Shown one piece after another: positions 27,646-35,347 of a stretch of 39,248 nucleotides of DNA. This DNA is from an uncultured Clostridia bacterium. GTDB taxonomy: Bacteria; Bacillota; Clostridia; TANB77; CAG-508. Position numbers and translations under genes: made by a program. The stretch covers positions 1-39,248 of the forward strand of contig CALXZU010000012.1 in the NCBI GenBank assembly GCA_944393325.1. Reading direction: 5' to 3'. Positions within the stretch are counted from its first letter, which is position 1, and every line of letters begins with the position of its first letter. The notes under the pieces were generated by a model. The model ran no database searches. It was not told where the DNA came from and saw nothing but the letters and a program-made list of their open reading frames with translations.

Positions 27646-28506
27646 ATGGAAGAAAAATTATTACCATTAACATCAGACTATGTATTTAAGCGTATTTTTG
27701 GTCAAGAAGAAAATAAACAAGGCTTAAAAGATTTTTTAGAGAGCATATTAGATGAAGAAATAACAAAAATAGAAATAAGGAATCCAGAAATACCAAAAAA
27801 CTTTTACGATAGTAAATATGGAGTTTTAGATCTAAAAGTAACATTAAATGATAGAAGCATAGTAGATGTTGAAATGCAAATGAAAAATGAAAATAATATA
27901 GAACAAAGGGATACGTTCTATTTAGCGAGTAATTATGTAAATGAATTAAAAGAAGGAGAACCATATACCAATTGTAAAAAATCAATAGTAATAAACATAC
28001 TAAATTTTACATATTATAAAAGAAATGAATATCATTCAGTAGCAAGGATGATATTTGAAGAACCAAAAGAAGAAGAAAAAGTGGAAATGGCTTACAAAGA
28101 GGAAGATAGGTATATGACAAAAGATTTAAAAGTGCATATAATAGAATTACCAAAATTCAAAAAGAAGAACCCAAAAATGCACACGAGATTGGAAGAATGC
28201 TTATGGTTATTTATAGGGAGTGATGAAAAGGTGAGAGAAGCAAGCGAAAAAAATAAAGAAATAGAAAAAATAAAAAGAAAACTAGCTTCTATGAGCTTAA
28301 GTCAGGAAGAAAGAAATAACTACGAGTATAGATTAAGAGCAATAAGAGATGAGGCAGATGCAATAGAATATAAAACAAAACAAGCAAAAGAAGATGGATT
28401 TAAAGAAGGAATTGAACAAACAGCAAAGGAAATGTTGAAAAATAATTTTACAATAGAACAAATACAGACAATAACAAAGCTAACAAAAGAAGAAATAAAA
28501 AAATAA
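27646..28506 (+). CDS. Rpn family recombination-promoting nuclease / putative transposase
   Basis: 286 residues. The start LPLTSDYVFKRIFGQEENK is the hallmark of PD-(D/E)XK transposase-like proteins (PF12784 type). GVLDLKVTLNDRSIVDVEMQ supplies the catalytic Asp, Glu and Gln of the nuclease core. A helical tail with KEDGFKEGIEQTAKEML follows, ending in a small helix-turn-helix-like segment FTIEQIQTITKLTKEEI. It is of a different subfamily from the genes at 1, 6162 and 33871. Activity in recombination is known for E. coli RpnA; here it is inferred. Confidence 0.9.
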   Translation: MEEKLLPLTSDYVFKRIFGQEENKQGLKDFLESILDEEITKIEIRNPEIPKNFYDSKYGVLDLKVTLNDRSIVDVEMQMKNENNIEQRDTFYLASNYVNELKEGEPYTNCKKSIVINILNFTYYKRNEYHSVARMIFEEPKEEEKVEMAYKEEDRYMTKDLKVHIIELPKFKKKNPKMHTRLEECLWLFIGSDEKVREASEKNKEIEKIKRKLASMSLSQEERNNYEYRLRAIRDEADAIEYKTKQAKEDGFKEGIEQTAKEMLKNNFTIEQIQTITKLTKEEIKK

Positions 28507-28545
28507 AATCAGAAAATATCAATAATTAAAAAAACTTATAAAATC

Positions 28546-28616
28546 TTGCTAAAACCTAAAAAAAGTTATAAAATACAATAGTACAGTAAATAATAAATGT
28601 ATTATTGTGTTTTTTT
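28546..28616 (+). promoter_or_regulatory. Promoter/terminator module, copy A
   Basis: TTGCTA (28546-28551), 17 bp, TAAAAT (28569-28574), then at once a hairpin ACAATAGTAC/GTATTATTGT (28575-28608) and a T run. The same module recurs at 30128 and 31519. Confidence 0.6.
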
Positions 28617-28663
28617 ATAGTCGTTTTTTCCGTCATTTCCAAAAGCGACTTAAGGAGGTTTTT

Positions 28664-28838
28664 ATGAATATAATTTCTAGTAAAGATAATGAATTAGTTA
28701 AAAATATTAAAAATTGAAAAATAAGAAATATTTAGATTTGGAAAATGTGTATATGTTACAAGTAAAGTTTTTAAATATATAACAGAAGTGCAAACACTTC
28801 AAGGTGTTATGGCTATAATTGAAAATAATGGGGGATAG
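28664..28838 (+). pseudogene. Truncated copy of the TrmH-family methyltransferase gene
   Basis: Starts ATGAATATAATTTCTAG like the intact gene at 31637. It has lost one A in a run (stop after 17 codons) and a 142-bp segment equivalent to 31729-31870, deleted between two TGTGTATAT repeats. Homology then resumes to about 31950 and ends at the start of the next gene. Confidence 0.9.
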
Positions 28839-28843
28839 AATTT

Positions 28844-30064
28844 ATGAAAGAAACAAAAGAACCTGGAAGCAAAATTCCATTTAAAAATGTCTTAAAATTC
28901 ATAGAAACTGGAGAGTCTGCAAACATTACTATAAAAAGGAAGGAATATAATATTTCTGTTAATAGAGAAGATGGATTGTATTATATAGATGGTGAGAGTT
29001 TCGAAAATAGAGATGAGTTTATAGAAGCTATTTATAACAAAACATCAGTTAAATTAAAAGAAAATACAATTATCATATTGAATTCTATTGCTGATGGTAA
29101 TATAAAAGTTGATAGTAGTTGGAAATTTGAAGGCAAAGACAAAGAACAAGTAAATTCAGACGAAAAGAAGAAATATAAATTACGAAGAAATATGATAATA
29201 ATTTTAATACTTTGGTATTTTATTGCAGGTTCTGTTATTTATACAAATATTAAAGAATTAATATATAATGAAGATTCTAATATAAATACATATACTACTG
29301 CTATTAAAACTATTTACAGAAATAGAGTTCATTATCCTATTAAAATTGTAGCAGGAATATCAATGATCAGTATGATTTTTGTATTTTTCTTAGAAGATAA
29401 CAGAAGACGTATAAAAATGCTATTCAAATATTCAAAAGAAGATATGAAGAAAATAGAAGATGAAGTTTTAGATTATATAGATAAAAATACGGATTTTTGT
29501 AATATTTTTGACAGAGTAGGTTTTTTAGAAGATGGCTTGTATTTAATGAGAAAAACAAATTTAAGAGTAATTAAATATGAGGATATTAAATATATTTTTC
29601 TTATGAAATATAATATAATAAGTAGTGGAGATTCATTTGGTAAGGGAAAATTAGAAAGAAAGGTTTGCATAGTTACTAAAGATAACAAAATGATTGCATT
29701 AGTAGATATTATCCATAGAGAAAAATTTGTAAAAGAAATTTTAAAGAGAAATCCAAATATAATATATAAAAAGACAAGAACAATTAAGAAAAAGGAATAT
29801 ATAGACTTAGAAGATGTAACTAGTATCAATAAAAGTTTTTTTAAAAGCATATTTTTCGACACTAGTAGGATTTTTATTAAGGGAAATGCTATATTAATGT
29901 TCTTCTTTTGTGTTATACATAATACAGGTAGTGTGAGTTCAATTGATAACAGGTTTAATACTATAATTGCAGTTTTCGTACTTATACCAATATACACAGT
30001 TATTGTGGGTATATCTGATAGATTAAGAAGAAAAGAAACGAAAAAAATAAATAAAATGTTTTGA
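28844..30064 (+). CDS. Membrane protein of unknown function
   Basis: 406 residues. The first ~115 residues are soluble (KNVLKFIETGESANITIKR). Hydrophobic helices lie near 117-137, 166-186 and two near the C-terminus (about 345-395). Between them is a soluble region with FLEDGLYLMRKTNLRVIKYE and a DIKYIFL strand that resembles membrane-associated PH-like folds, a guess only. No signal for a known family. It sits between repeats in an accessory segment and may be cargo. Confidence 0.7.
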   Translation: MKETKEPGSKIPFKNVLKFIETGESANITIKRKEYNISVNREDGLYYIDGESFENRDEFIEAIYNKTSVKLKENTIIILNSIADGNIKVDSSWKFEGKDKEQVNSDEKKKYKLRRNMIIILILWYFIAGSVIYTNIKELIYNEDSNINTYTTAIKTIYRNRVHYPIKIVAGISMISMIFVFFLEDNRRRIKMLFKYSKEDMKKIEDEVLDYIDKNTDFCNIFDRVGFLEDGLYLMRKTNLRVIKYEDIKYIFLMKYNIISSGDSFGKGKLERKVCIVTKDNKMIALVDIIHREKFVKEILKRNPNIIYKKTRTIKKKEYIDLEDVTSINKSFFKSIFFDTSRIFIKGNAILMFFFCVIHNTGSVSSIDNRFNTIIAVFVLIPIYTVIVGISDRLRRKETKKINKMF

Positions 30065-30127
30065 TATATCAAAATAACTTTGTTTAAGTGTATTAAGATA
30101 TAGTTTTATAATAACTTTTATAAAATC

Positions 30128-30196
30128 TTGCTAAAACCTAAAAAAGTTATAAAATACAATAGTACAGTAAATAATAAGAGTACTATTGTATTTTTT
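30128..30196 (+). promoter_or_regulatory. Promoter/terminator module, copy B
   Basis: TTGCTA (30128-30133), 16 bp, TAAAAT (30150-30155), hairpin ACAATAGTAC/GTACTATTGT (30156-30189, fully paired), T run. No methyltransferase copy follows; the ATPase promoter does. Confidence 0.65.
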
Positions 30197-30203
30197 ATTT
30201 AAG

Positions 30204-30284
30204 TGAAAGATTTTTTAAAAAATGTAAAATATTTCAGTAGTGGTGAAAGATTTTATTGGCAAATTGAAAATCTTTCAGTATAAT
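30204..30284 (+). promoter_or_regulatory. Tandem palindromes and promoter of the AAA+ gene
   Basis: Promoter TTGGCA (30256-30261), 17 bp, TATAAT (30279-30284). TGAAAGATTTT (30244-30254) and AAAATCTTTCA (30267-30277) form an exact 11-bp inverted repeat overlapping it. A second copy, 40 bp upstream, has TGAAAGATTTT (30204-30214) and AAAATATTTCA (30226-30236). This looks like a two-site operator. Confidence 0.7.
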
Positions 30285-30304
30285 AATAACAGAGATGATG
30301 AATA

Positions 30305-31500
30305 ATGATTTATAGAGAACATTATATAAAACAAGTTCGTGAATTTTATGATTCAGACCTAATTAAAATAATAACAGAAATAAGGCGTTCAGGAAAATCT
30401 ATTATACTTGAACAAATAAAAAATGAAATAAAAGAAAAACAGATAATATAATTTATTTAAATTTTGAGGATAGGAGAGTTTTAAACAATATTCAAAATAG
30501 TGATAATTTAATAAAATATATTGAAAATAATAAGAAAAATGGTAAGTGTTATGTCTTTTTAGATGAAATACAAATGTTGGATAATTGGCAAGAGGCTTGT
30601 AAGACACTAAGGTTAGATAATAATTCAGTATTTATAACAGGTTCTAATTCAAAATTATTAGCTAAAGAATTTACAAAAGAATTAAGCGGGAGATATGTTT
30701 CGTTCAAAGTGAGACCTTTTGTATATAAAGAAATTTTAGAATATACAAAAGAATTAGAAAAAGAATGTAGTATAACAGATTATTTAGTATGGGGAGGATT
30801 TCCTAAAAGATTTGAATTTGATACTGAAGATGCAAGATATAGATATTTGAGTGATTTAGATGATACAATAGTTATTAATGATTTGTTAAATAGATATAAA
30901 ATAAAAAAAGACAATCTGTTTAAAAGTTTTGTAAATTATATCTTAAGATTAAATAGCAGAATTATTTCTGCCAAATCAATTCATGATTATATAAAAAATA
31001 AAAATGAAACTTGTTCTATAAATACAATTATTAAATATTTAGGGTATTTAGAAGATGCATATATAATAGAAACAGTTAAACAATATTCGAGTAAAACAAA
31101 ATCTGAACTTGCATATTATTCAAAAATATATAATACAGATGTATCTTTTAATTCAATTAGGTGTATGGATAATAGATATGATTTAACACATAATTTAGAA
31201 AATATAGTTTATAATGAACTTATTTATATGGGATATAAAGTTAATGTGTTTAATAAAAATGGTAGAGAAATAGATTTTTTAGCGCAAAAAGAAAATAAAA
31301 AATATTATATACAAGTTGCTTATAGCATAGCAGAAGAAAAAACGTATAATAGAGAATTTTCAGCCTTTGCAAATATAGATAATTTATCACAAAAAATTAT
31401 TATAACAAATGATGATATAGATTATTCGACAAGTGTTATCAAACATATAAAATTAAAAGAGTTTTTGATTATGAATTCATTAGATGATATTAATAATTAA
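30305..31500 (+). pseudogene. Decayed AAA+ ATPase with DUF4143-type C-terminus
   Basis: Frame 1 begins MIYREHYIKQVREFYDSDLI and carries ITEIRRSGKSIIL, a P-loop in which the usual first Gly (GIRRSGKS) is Glu. It stops at 30449. Frame 2 continues IIYLNFEDRRVLNN, Walker B YVFLDEIQ, FITGSNSKLL, VRPFVYKEI, DYLVWGGFP and the nuclease-like NGREIDFLAQ. The break lies near an A5 run (30435-30439) where A6 would restore the frame. No CGG is involved, so this is not the recoding seen in topB, mfd, smc and the glycosylase. Loss of the P-loop Gly supports decay. Related intact proteins are common, function unknown. Confidence 0.8.
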
Positions 31501-31518
31501 GAAAAACCTTATATAATC

Positions 31519-31623
31519 TTGCTAAAACCTAAAAAAAGTTATAAAATACAATAGTACAGTAAATAATAAATGTATTATTGTGTTTTTTTATAGTCGTTTT
31601 TTCGGTCGTTCCCAAAAGCGACT
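31519..31623 (+). promoter_or_regulatory. Promoter/terminator module, copy C, and leader hairpin of the methyltransferase
   Basis: TTGCTA (31519-31524), 17 bp, TAAAAT (31542-31547), hairpin ACAATAGTAC/GTATTATTGT (31548-31581), T run. A small stem AGTCG/CGACT (31592-31596, 31619-31623) then ends next to AAGGAGG. Confidence 0.6.
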
Positions 31624-31636
31624 TAAGGAGGTTTTA

Positions 31637-32437
31637 ATGAATATAATTTCTAGTAAAGATAATGAATTAGTTAAAAATATTAAAAAATTGAAAGATAAGA
31701 AATATAGAGATTTGGAAAATGTGTATATTGTAGAAGGAATAAAAATGCTTAAAGAAGCTATAGTAGAAAATGCTTCTATTAAACAGATTATTATTTGTGA
31801 TGATTGTGAAAAGTCTGATTTGATTTCAAAAGAAATGATGTATGAAATTGCAAAATATGATTGTGTATATGTTACAAGTAAAGTTTTTAAATATATAACA
31901 GAAGTGCAAACACCTCAAGGTGTTATGGCTATAATTGAAAAAAATAATAGGGATAAAGAAATTAATTATGATGAAGATATTATTATGGCATTAGATGATA
32001 TTCAAGACCCAGGTAATTTAGGTACTATTTTAAGAACGATTGATAGTATAGGTTTGTCACAAGTATTAATATCTAAAGGTACTGCAGATCCATATAATCC
32101 TAAAGTAGTACGTTCTACAATGGGAGCAATTTATAGAGTAAAAGTTATAGAATGTGATGATTTAAAAGAAACCTTAAAGGAAATTAAGAAAAATAAATTT
32201 AAAATATTAGCAACATCTTTAGATGATAGTAAGAGTATTTATGATATAAAATATAACAAAAAGGTAATAGTAATAGGAAATGAAGCAAATGGTGTAGAAG
32301 AAGAAATAGTAAAATTATCTGATGAGAAAATAAAAATTCCTATGTTAGGGAAAACTGAAAGTTTAAATGCATCTGTTGCAACCGGTATAGTTTTATATGA
32401 ATATGTAAGACAAAAAATAAAAGGAACTAATAAGTAG
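31637..32437 (+). CDS. TrmH-family RNA 2'-O-methyltransferase
   Basis: 266 residues from ATG 31637 behind AAGGAGG. An N-terminal substrate-binding part (IISSKDNELVKNIKKLKDKK, VEGIKMLKEAI) is followed by the SPOUT domain: LDDIQDPGNLGTILRTIDS, STMGAIYRV, VIGNEANGVEEE and LGKTESLNASVATGIVLYE, which hold the knot and SAM site. Members methylate 23S rRNA ribose (RlmB, TsnR-like) or tRNA; the exact target is not decided. An upstream in-frame ATG at 31580 would include the leader hairpin and is rejected. A truncated copy lies 3 kb upstream. Confidence 0.9.
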   Translation: MNIISSKDNELVKNIKKLKDKKYRDLENVYIVEGIKMLKEAIVENASIKQIIICDDCEKSDLISKEMMYEIAKYDCVYVTSKVFKYITEVQTPQGVMAIIEKNNRDKEINYDEDIIMALDDIQDPGNLGTILRTIDSIGLSQVLISKGTADPYNPKVVRSTMGAIYRVKVIECDDLKETLKEIKKNKFKILATSLDDSKSIYDIKYNKKVIVIGNEANGVEEEIVKLSDEKIKIPMLGKTESLNASVATGIVLYEYVRQKIKGTNK

Positions 32438-32464
32438 TAAATGGAAAAGGAAAGAGGAATAATA

Positions 32465-32965
32465 ATGAAAATAAATGTAGTAATGGTAGAACCAGAGATT
32501 CCACAAAACACAGGGAATATAGCAAGGACGTGTGCAGCGATAGGGGCTAAATTACATTTAGTACATCCTTTAGGATTTAGTATTTCTGAAAGGTCTGTAA
32601 AAAGAGCGGGACTTGATTATTGGGATAAGTTAGATATTGAAGAACATAGTTCTTTTAGTGACTTTTTAGAAAAATATAAACCAGAAGAAAATAATATGTT
32701 TTTTGCGACTACAAAAGGAAAACATGTGTATTCTGAACCTAATTATAGTAAAATGGATGAAGTGTTTTTATTATTTGGAAAGGAGACTAAAGGATTACCA
32801 GAAGATATTTTACAAAAGTATATTAATAAAACAATCAGAATACCAATGAGACATACTTTAAGATCTTTAAACTTGTCTAATTCTGTTGCAATTGTTGTAT
32901 ATGAAGTATTAAGACAAAAAAGTTTTGAAGATTTAGAAGAAATAAGTAGTTATTTTGATAAATAG
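32465..32965 (+). CDS. trmL: tRNA (cytidine/uridine-34 2'-O)-methyltransferase
   Basis: 166 residues from ATG 32465 (AGAGGA upstream). MVEPEIPQNTGNIARTCAA, HPLGFSISERSVKRAGLDYW, LFGKETKGLPE and IPMRHTLRSLNLSNSVAIV are TrmL motifs: a minimal SPOUT knot without extra domain, dimeric. It modifies the wobble ribose of tRNA-Leu CAA and UAA in known bacteria. It is tempting that one recoding site here has UUA, read by tRNA-Leu UAA, but nothing links the two. It follows the rRNA-type enzyme after 27 bp, in one operon. Confidence 0.92.
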   Translation: MKINVVMVEPEIPQNTGNIARTCAAIGAKLHLVHPLGFSISERSVKRAGLDYWDKLDIEEHSSFSDFLEKYKPEENNMFFATTKGKHVYSEPNYSKMDEVFLLFGKETKGLPEDILQKYINKTIRIPMRHTLRSLNLSNSVAIVVYEVLRQKSFEDLEEISSYFDK

Positions 32966-32976
32966 GAGAGATTATA

Positions 32977-33580
32977 ATGTTTTTGCCTTCAATGACATTT
33001 TTGTCTGATAAATATACATATGAAGATTATCTAAAACTTAATTTTCGTTTAGATAGTCCAGATGATATATGGGAAAAAGCTATTGATATATTTAAAAGTA
33101 GAGAGCAGATTTTTTTGTGCAATAGACAAATTAATGGGAAATAAAGATGCATATGAAATGCTTAAATACGGATTTGCAATCATGACATTGCAATGTTCTT
33201 TAATAGACACTTTCGCTAAATTCAGATATGGCTCAAATAGGCAAACGGAAAGATTTAAGGAATTTACGAAGGAATATTTAATAAAAGATAGAAATAAAAA
33301 TAAAGAATACTTGTCAAAAAGATTTTATGAAGAAATTAGATGTGGGTTAGTACATTCAGGGGCAACTGAAAATATGAGTGGATTGTCATGTCATTTACCT
33401 AATTTGATAACTATTTTAGATAATGGTGCTATTAGTGTTGACATATTTGTAATGGATAAAGAATTAAGAAAATATTATAATATGTACATAAAAAAATTAC
33501 ATGATAAAAAGGAAGAAAATTTAAGAAAAAACTTTGTTAAGACAATGGACAAAGTTTGTAAAATGAAAAAGGTAAAATAG
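32977..33580 (+). pseudogene. HEPN-like protein, frame broken at a T7 run
   Basis: 200 residues if one T of the seven at 33110-33116 is ignored. Part 1: MFLPSMTFLSDKYTYEDYLK and IFKSREQIF. Part 2: FFCAIDKLMGNKDAYEMLKY, IMTLQCSLIDTFAKFRYG, then EEIRCGLVHSGA, an R-x4-H motif of the HEPN ribonuclease type, and a basic tail. Without correction, 55 residues. The site has no CGG and a run of seven T, where sequencing error, phase variation or slippage are all possible. GGAGAG precedes the ATG, 12 bp after trmL. No toxin partner is obvious. Confidence 0.6.
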
Positions 33581-33663
33581 TAAGTTGATAAAAACAATTT
33601 ACTATTTTATTAACGTGAAAATATTGTTAAGTATTTATGTTAAAAAATAAGATTGTTATTATT

Positions 33664-33870
33664 TGTCGAATTTTGCGATGAAAAGTTTAGAAAATTTTGG
33701 AAAAATACTTGGATTTTTTGAAACTTTATGAGATAATATATAAGAATTAATATTCGAGAAGATTTTAATCAAGGATTTAGATTCTAAAAAGGATTCCAAA
33801 TTGTAAAGGTGAATAGAATATTTAGTTAGATATTTAAAACAACATTTGTTTTAGATGGATAGGAGGAAAT
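33664..33870 (+). repeat. Rpn leader, diverged copy 3
   Basis: Starts TTGTCGAATTTTGCGATG, then AAAAGTTTAGAAAATTTT, and keeps the order of blocks of the leaders at 998-1431 and 5716-6161 (GCGATGAAAAGTT, AATACTTGGATTTT, AAAGGTGAAT), but is shorter. It leads into AGGAGG and the gene at 33871. Confidence 0.6.
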
Positions 33871-34779
33871 ATGGAAGTTTTTACGTACGAAGACTACATA
33901 AAAAGTATACATACATTGCGTTTGAACAATGTTTTTCAATTAGCAGAAGAAGGTGAAAGTTATAGTTTTGATGATGTTGAAAATAAAGAACAAATTTGTA
34001 AAATAGCTAATAAACTAATGGAAAAAGTATTAAAAAACGAAAGAGAAATTTCAAGTATAATAAATAATTATATAGAATTTGATGAAAAAATTAAAGCAAA
34101 AGATTTAGAAAAATATAAAGAGAAAGTAATAACTAAGAAAAAAATCGATAGAAAAAATATAGTATACAAGGTAAAAAACAAAAATATATTTTTTTTATTT
34201 AGACAAGCTGAGAAAATAGATAATAGCATATTATTTGAGTGTTTAAATTATTGTGTAAATATTATTTATTCTTGGAACGCTGTATTAAAAGCAAAATCAG
34301 AAATAGAATATCCTGTAGTTATACCAATATTAATATATACAGGAGATGACGAGGTAGAAATTGATGATGATTTTAGCAAAATGCAAATAAGTGACTATAT
34401 ATTTGAAAATTATGAAATAGAATTTAAATATAATTTAATAGAAAAAAACAAACTAAATATTGAGAGTCTAATTAAAGAGAATACACTTTTTTCATATACA
34501 ATTGCTTTGGGAAAAATTAATAATGGTAAGGAATTTAAAATAGTATTGACTAAAATATTAAATTCAAGTAAAAAAAAGAAGAGGATAAAAGGGTCTTTAT
34601 ATAAGATTTTGGTACTACTTTTTAAAAATTTATCTAAATATAATTTTACAGGAAAAGAAATATATGAAATCAGAAAGATGATAGTAAAATATTTTATTGA
34701 GACTAATTGTGAAAAAGAAAAAATAGTTAAATATCTAAAATTAACTGACAAAGAGAGAAAAATATATTTAAGCATATAA
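33871..34779 (+). CDS. Diverged Rpn-family-like protein
   Basis: 302 residues. It shares the leader and overall plan of the Rpn-type genes: an acidic N-terminus, VKNKNIFFLFRQAEKIDN where the others have the EHQST core, then VVIPILIYTGDDE and a C-terminal helical part (YKILVLLFKNLSKYN, EKIVKYLKLTDKERK). The catalytic Gln-Ser-Thr motif is replaced by FRQAEK, so nuclease activity may be altered. Assignment rests on the shared leader and the strand pattern, hence moderate confidence. Confidence 0.6.
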   Translation: MEVFTYEDYIKSIHTLRLNNVFQLAEEGESYSFDDVENKEQICKIANKLMEKVLKNEREISSIINNYIEFDEKIKAKDLEKYKEKVITKKKIDRKNIVYKVKNKNIFFLFRQAEKIDNSILFECLNYCVNIIYSWNAVLKAKSEIEYPVVIPILIYTGDDEVEIDDDFSKMQISDYIFENYEIEFKYNLIEKNKLNIESLIKENTLFSYTIALGKINNGKEFKIVLTKILNSSKKKKRIKGSLYKILVLLFKNLSKYNFTGKEIYEIRKMIVKYFIETNCEKEKIVKYLKLTDKERKIYLSI

Positions 34780-34893
34780 ACTAAAGAGTAAACCTTATAT
34801 TTCACAATTCAATAAAACTTAGAAAAAAAGCAAAAAAAGGAGGAAAACAGAGAATTAATAAATAAAACTTTACATACAAAGATAAAGAGAGAC

Positions 34894-34922
34894 TTGACGG
34901 GTAGAACATACCATGTTAAATT
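34894..34922 (+). promoter_or_regulatory. Promoter with internal inverted repeat before the XRE gene
   Basis: TTGACG (34894-34899), 17 bp, TAAATT (34917-34922). GGTAGAACATACC in the spacer is an inverted repeat (GGTA/TACC), a good place for self-repression by the regulator at 34944. Confidence 0.6.
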
Positions 34923-34943
34923 TACCAATAAGGAGGAATGAAA

Positions 34944-35291
34944 ATGGAAACAGAGGAAGCAAATATCGATTTTAAATTAATTGGAGAAAGATTAAGAGAA
35001 GAAAGATTAAAAAAAGGGATGTCTCAAGAAGAATTAGCAGAAAAATTAGATGTAGCAGTAGGATATTTAAGTAGAGTAGAACGTGGAGGAACAACAATAA
35101 ATTTAAGAAGATTAGGGCAAGTATCTATTATATTAGATATTCCTTTAGAAAGACTTGTAACTGGTATAGTAAAAGAAGACAAAAGATATTTGGAAGAAGA
35201 CTTTTACGAGATATTTAAACAATGTTCTAAAGAGAAAAAAAGATTAATTTATAATATAGCAAGAATAGTTGCAGGCGTGAAATTTGTGTAA
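34944..35291 (+). CDS. XRE-family transcriptional regulator
   Basis: 115 residues from ATG 34944 (AGGAGG seven bases before; the ATG at 34938 is too close). IGERLREERLKKGMSQEELA, then EKLDVAVGYLSRVERGGTTI and DIPLERLVTG form the helix-turn-helix, residues ~10-70. A short helical tail follows. Likely a self-regulating repressor of local genes; target sites are unknown except for the palindrome in its promoter. Confidence 0.88.
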   Translation: METEEANIDFKLIGERLREERLKKGMSQEELAEKLDVAVGYLSRVERGGTTINLRRLGQVSIILDIPLERLVTGIVKEDKRYLEEDFYEIFKQCSKEKKRLIYNIARIVAGVKFV

Positions 35292-35347
35292 AAAAATTTC
35301 TTTACAAAATACAAAAAATAGTATAAACTACTTTTAGGTGATAATAA

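Noticed and set aside
30435..30439. The ATPase frame break as another programmed shift
   Set aside because: It lies at an A run, in the opposite direction, with no CGG, and the P-loop Gly is also lost. Ordinary decay explains it.
33664..33672. Spo0A box (TTGTCGAA) before the Rpn-like gene at 33871
   Set aside because: It falls in the shared leader where the other copies have TTGTCATT; a single match in such AT-rich DNA is not enough.
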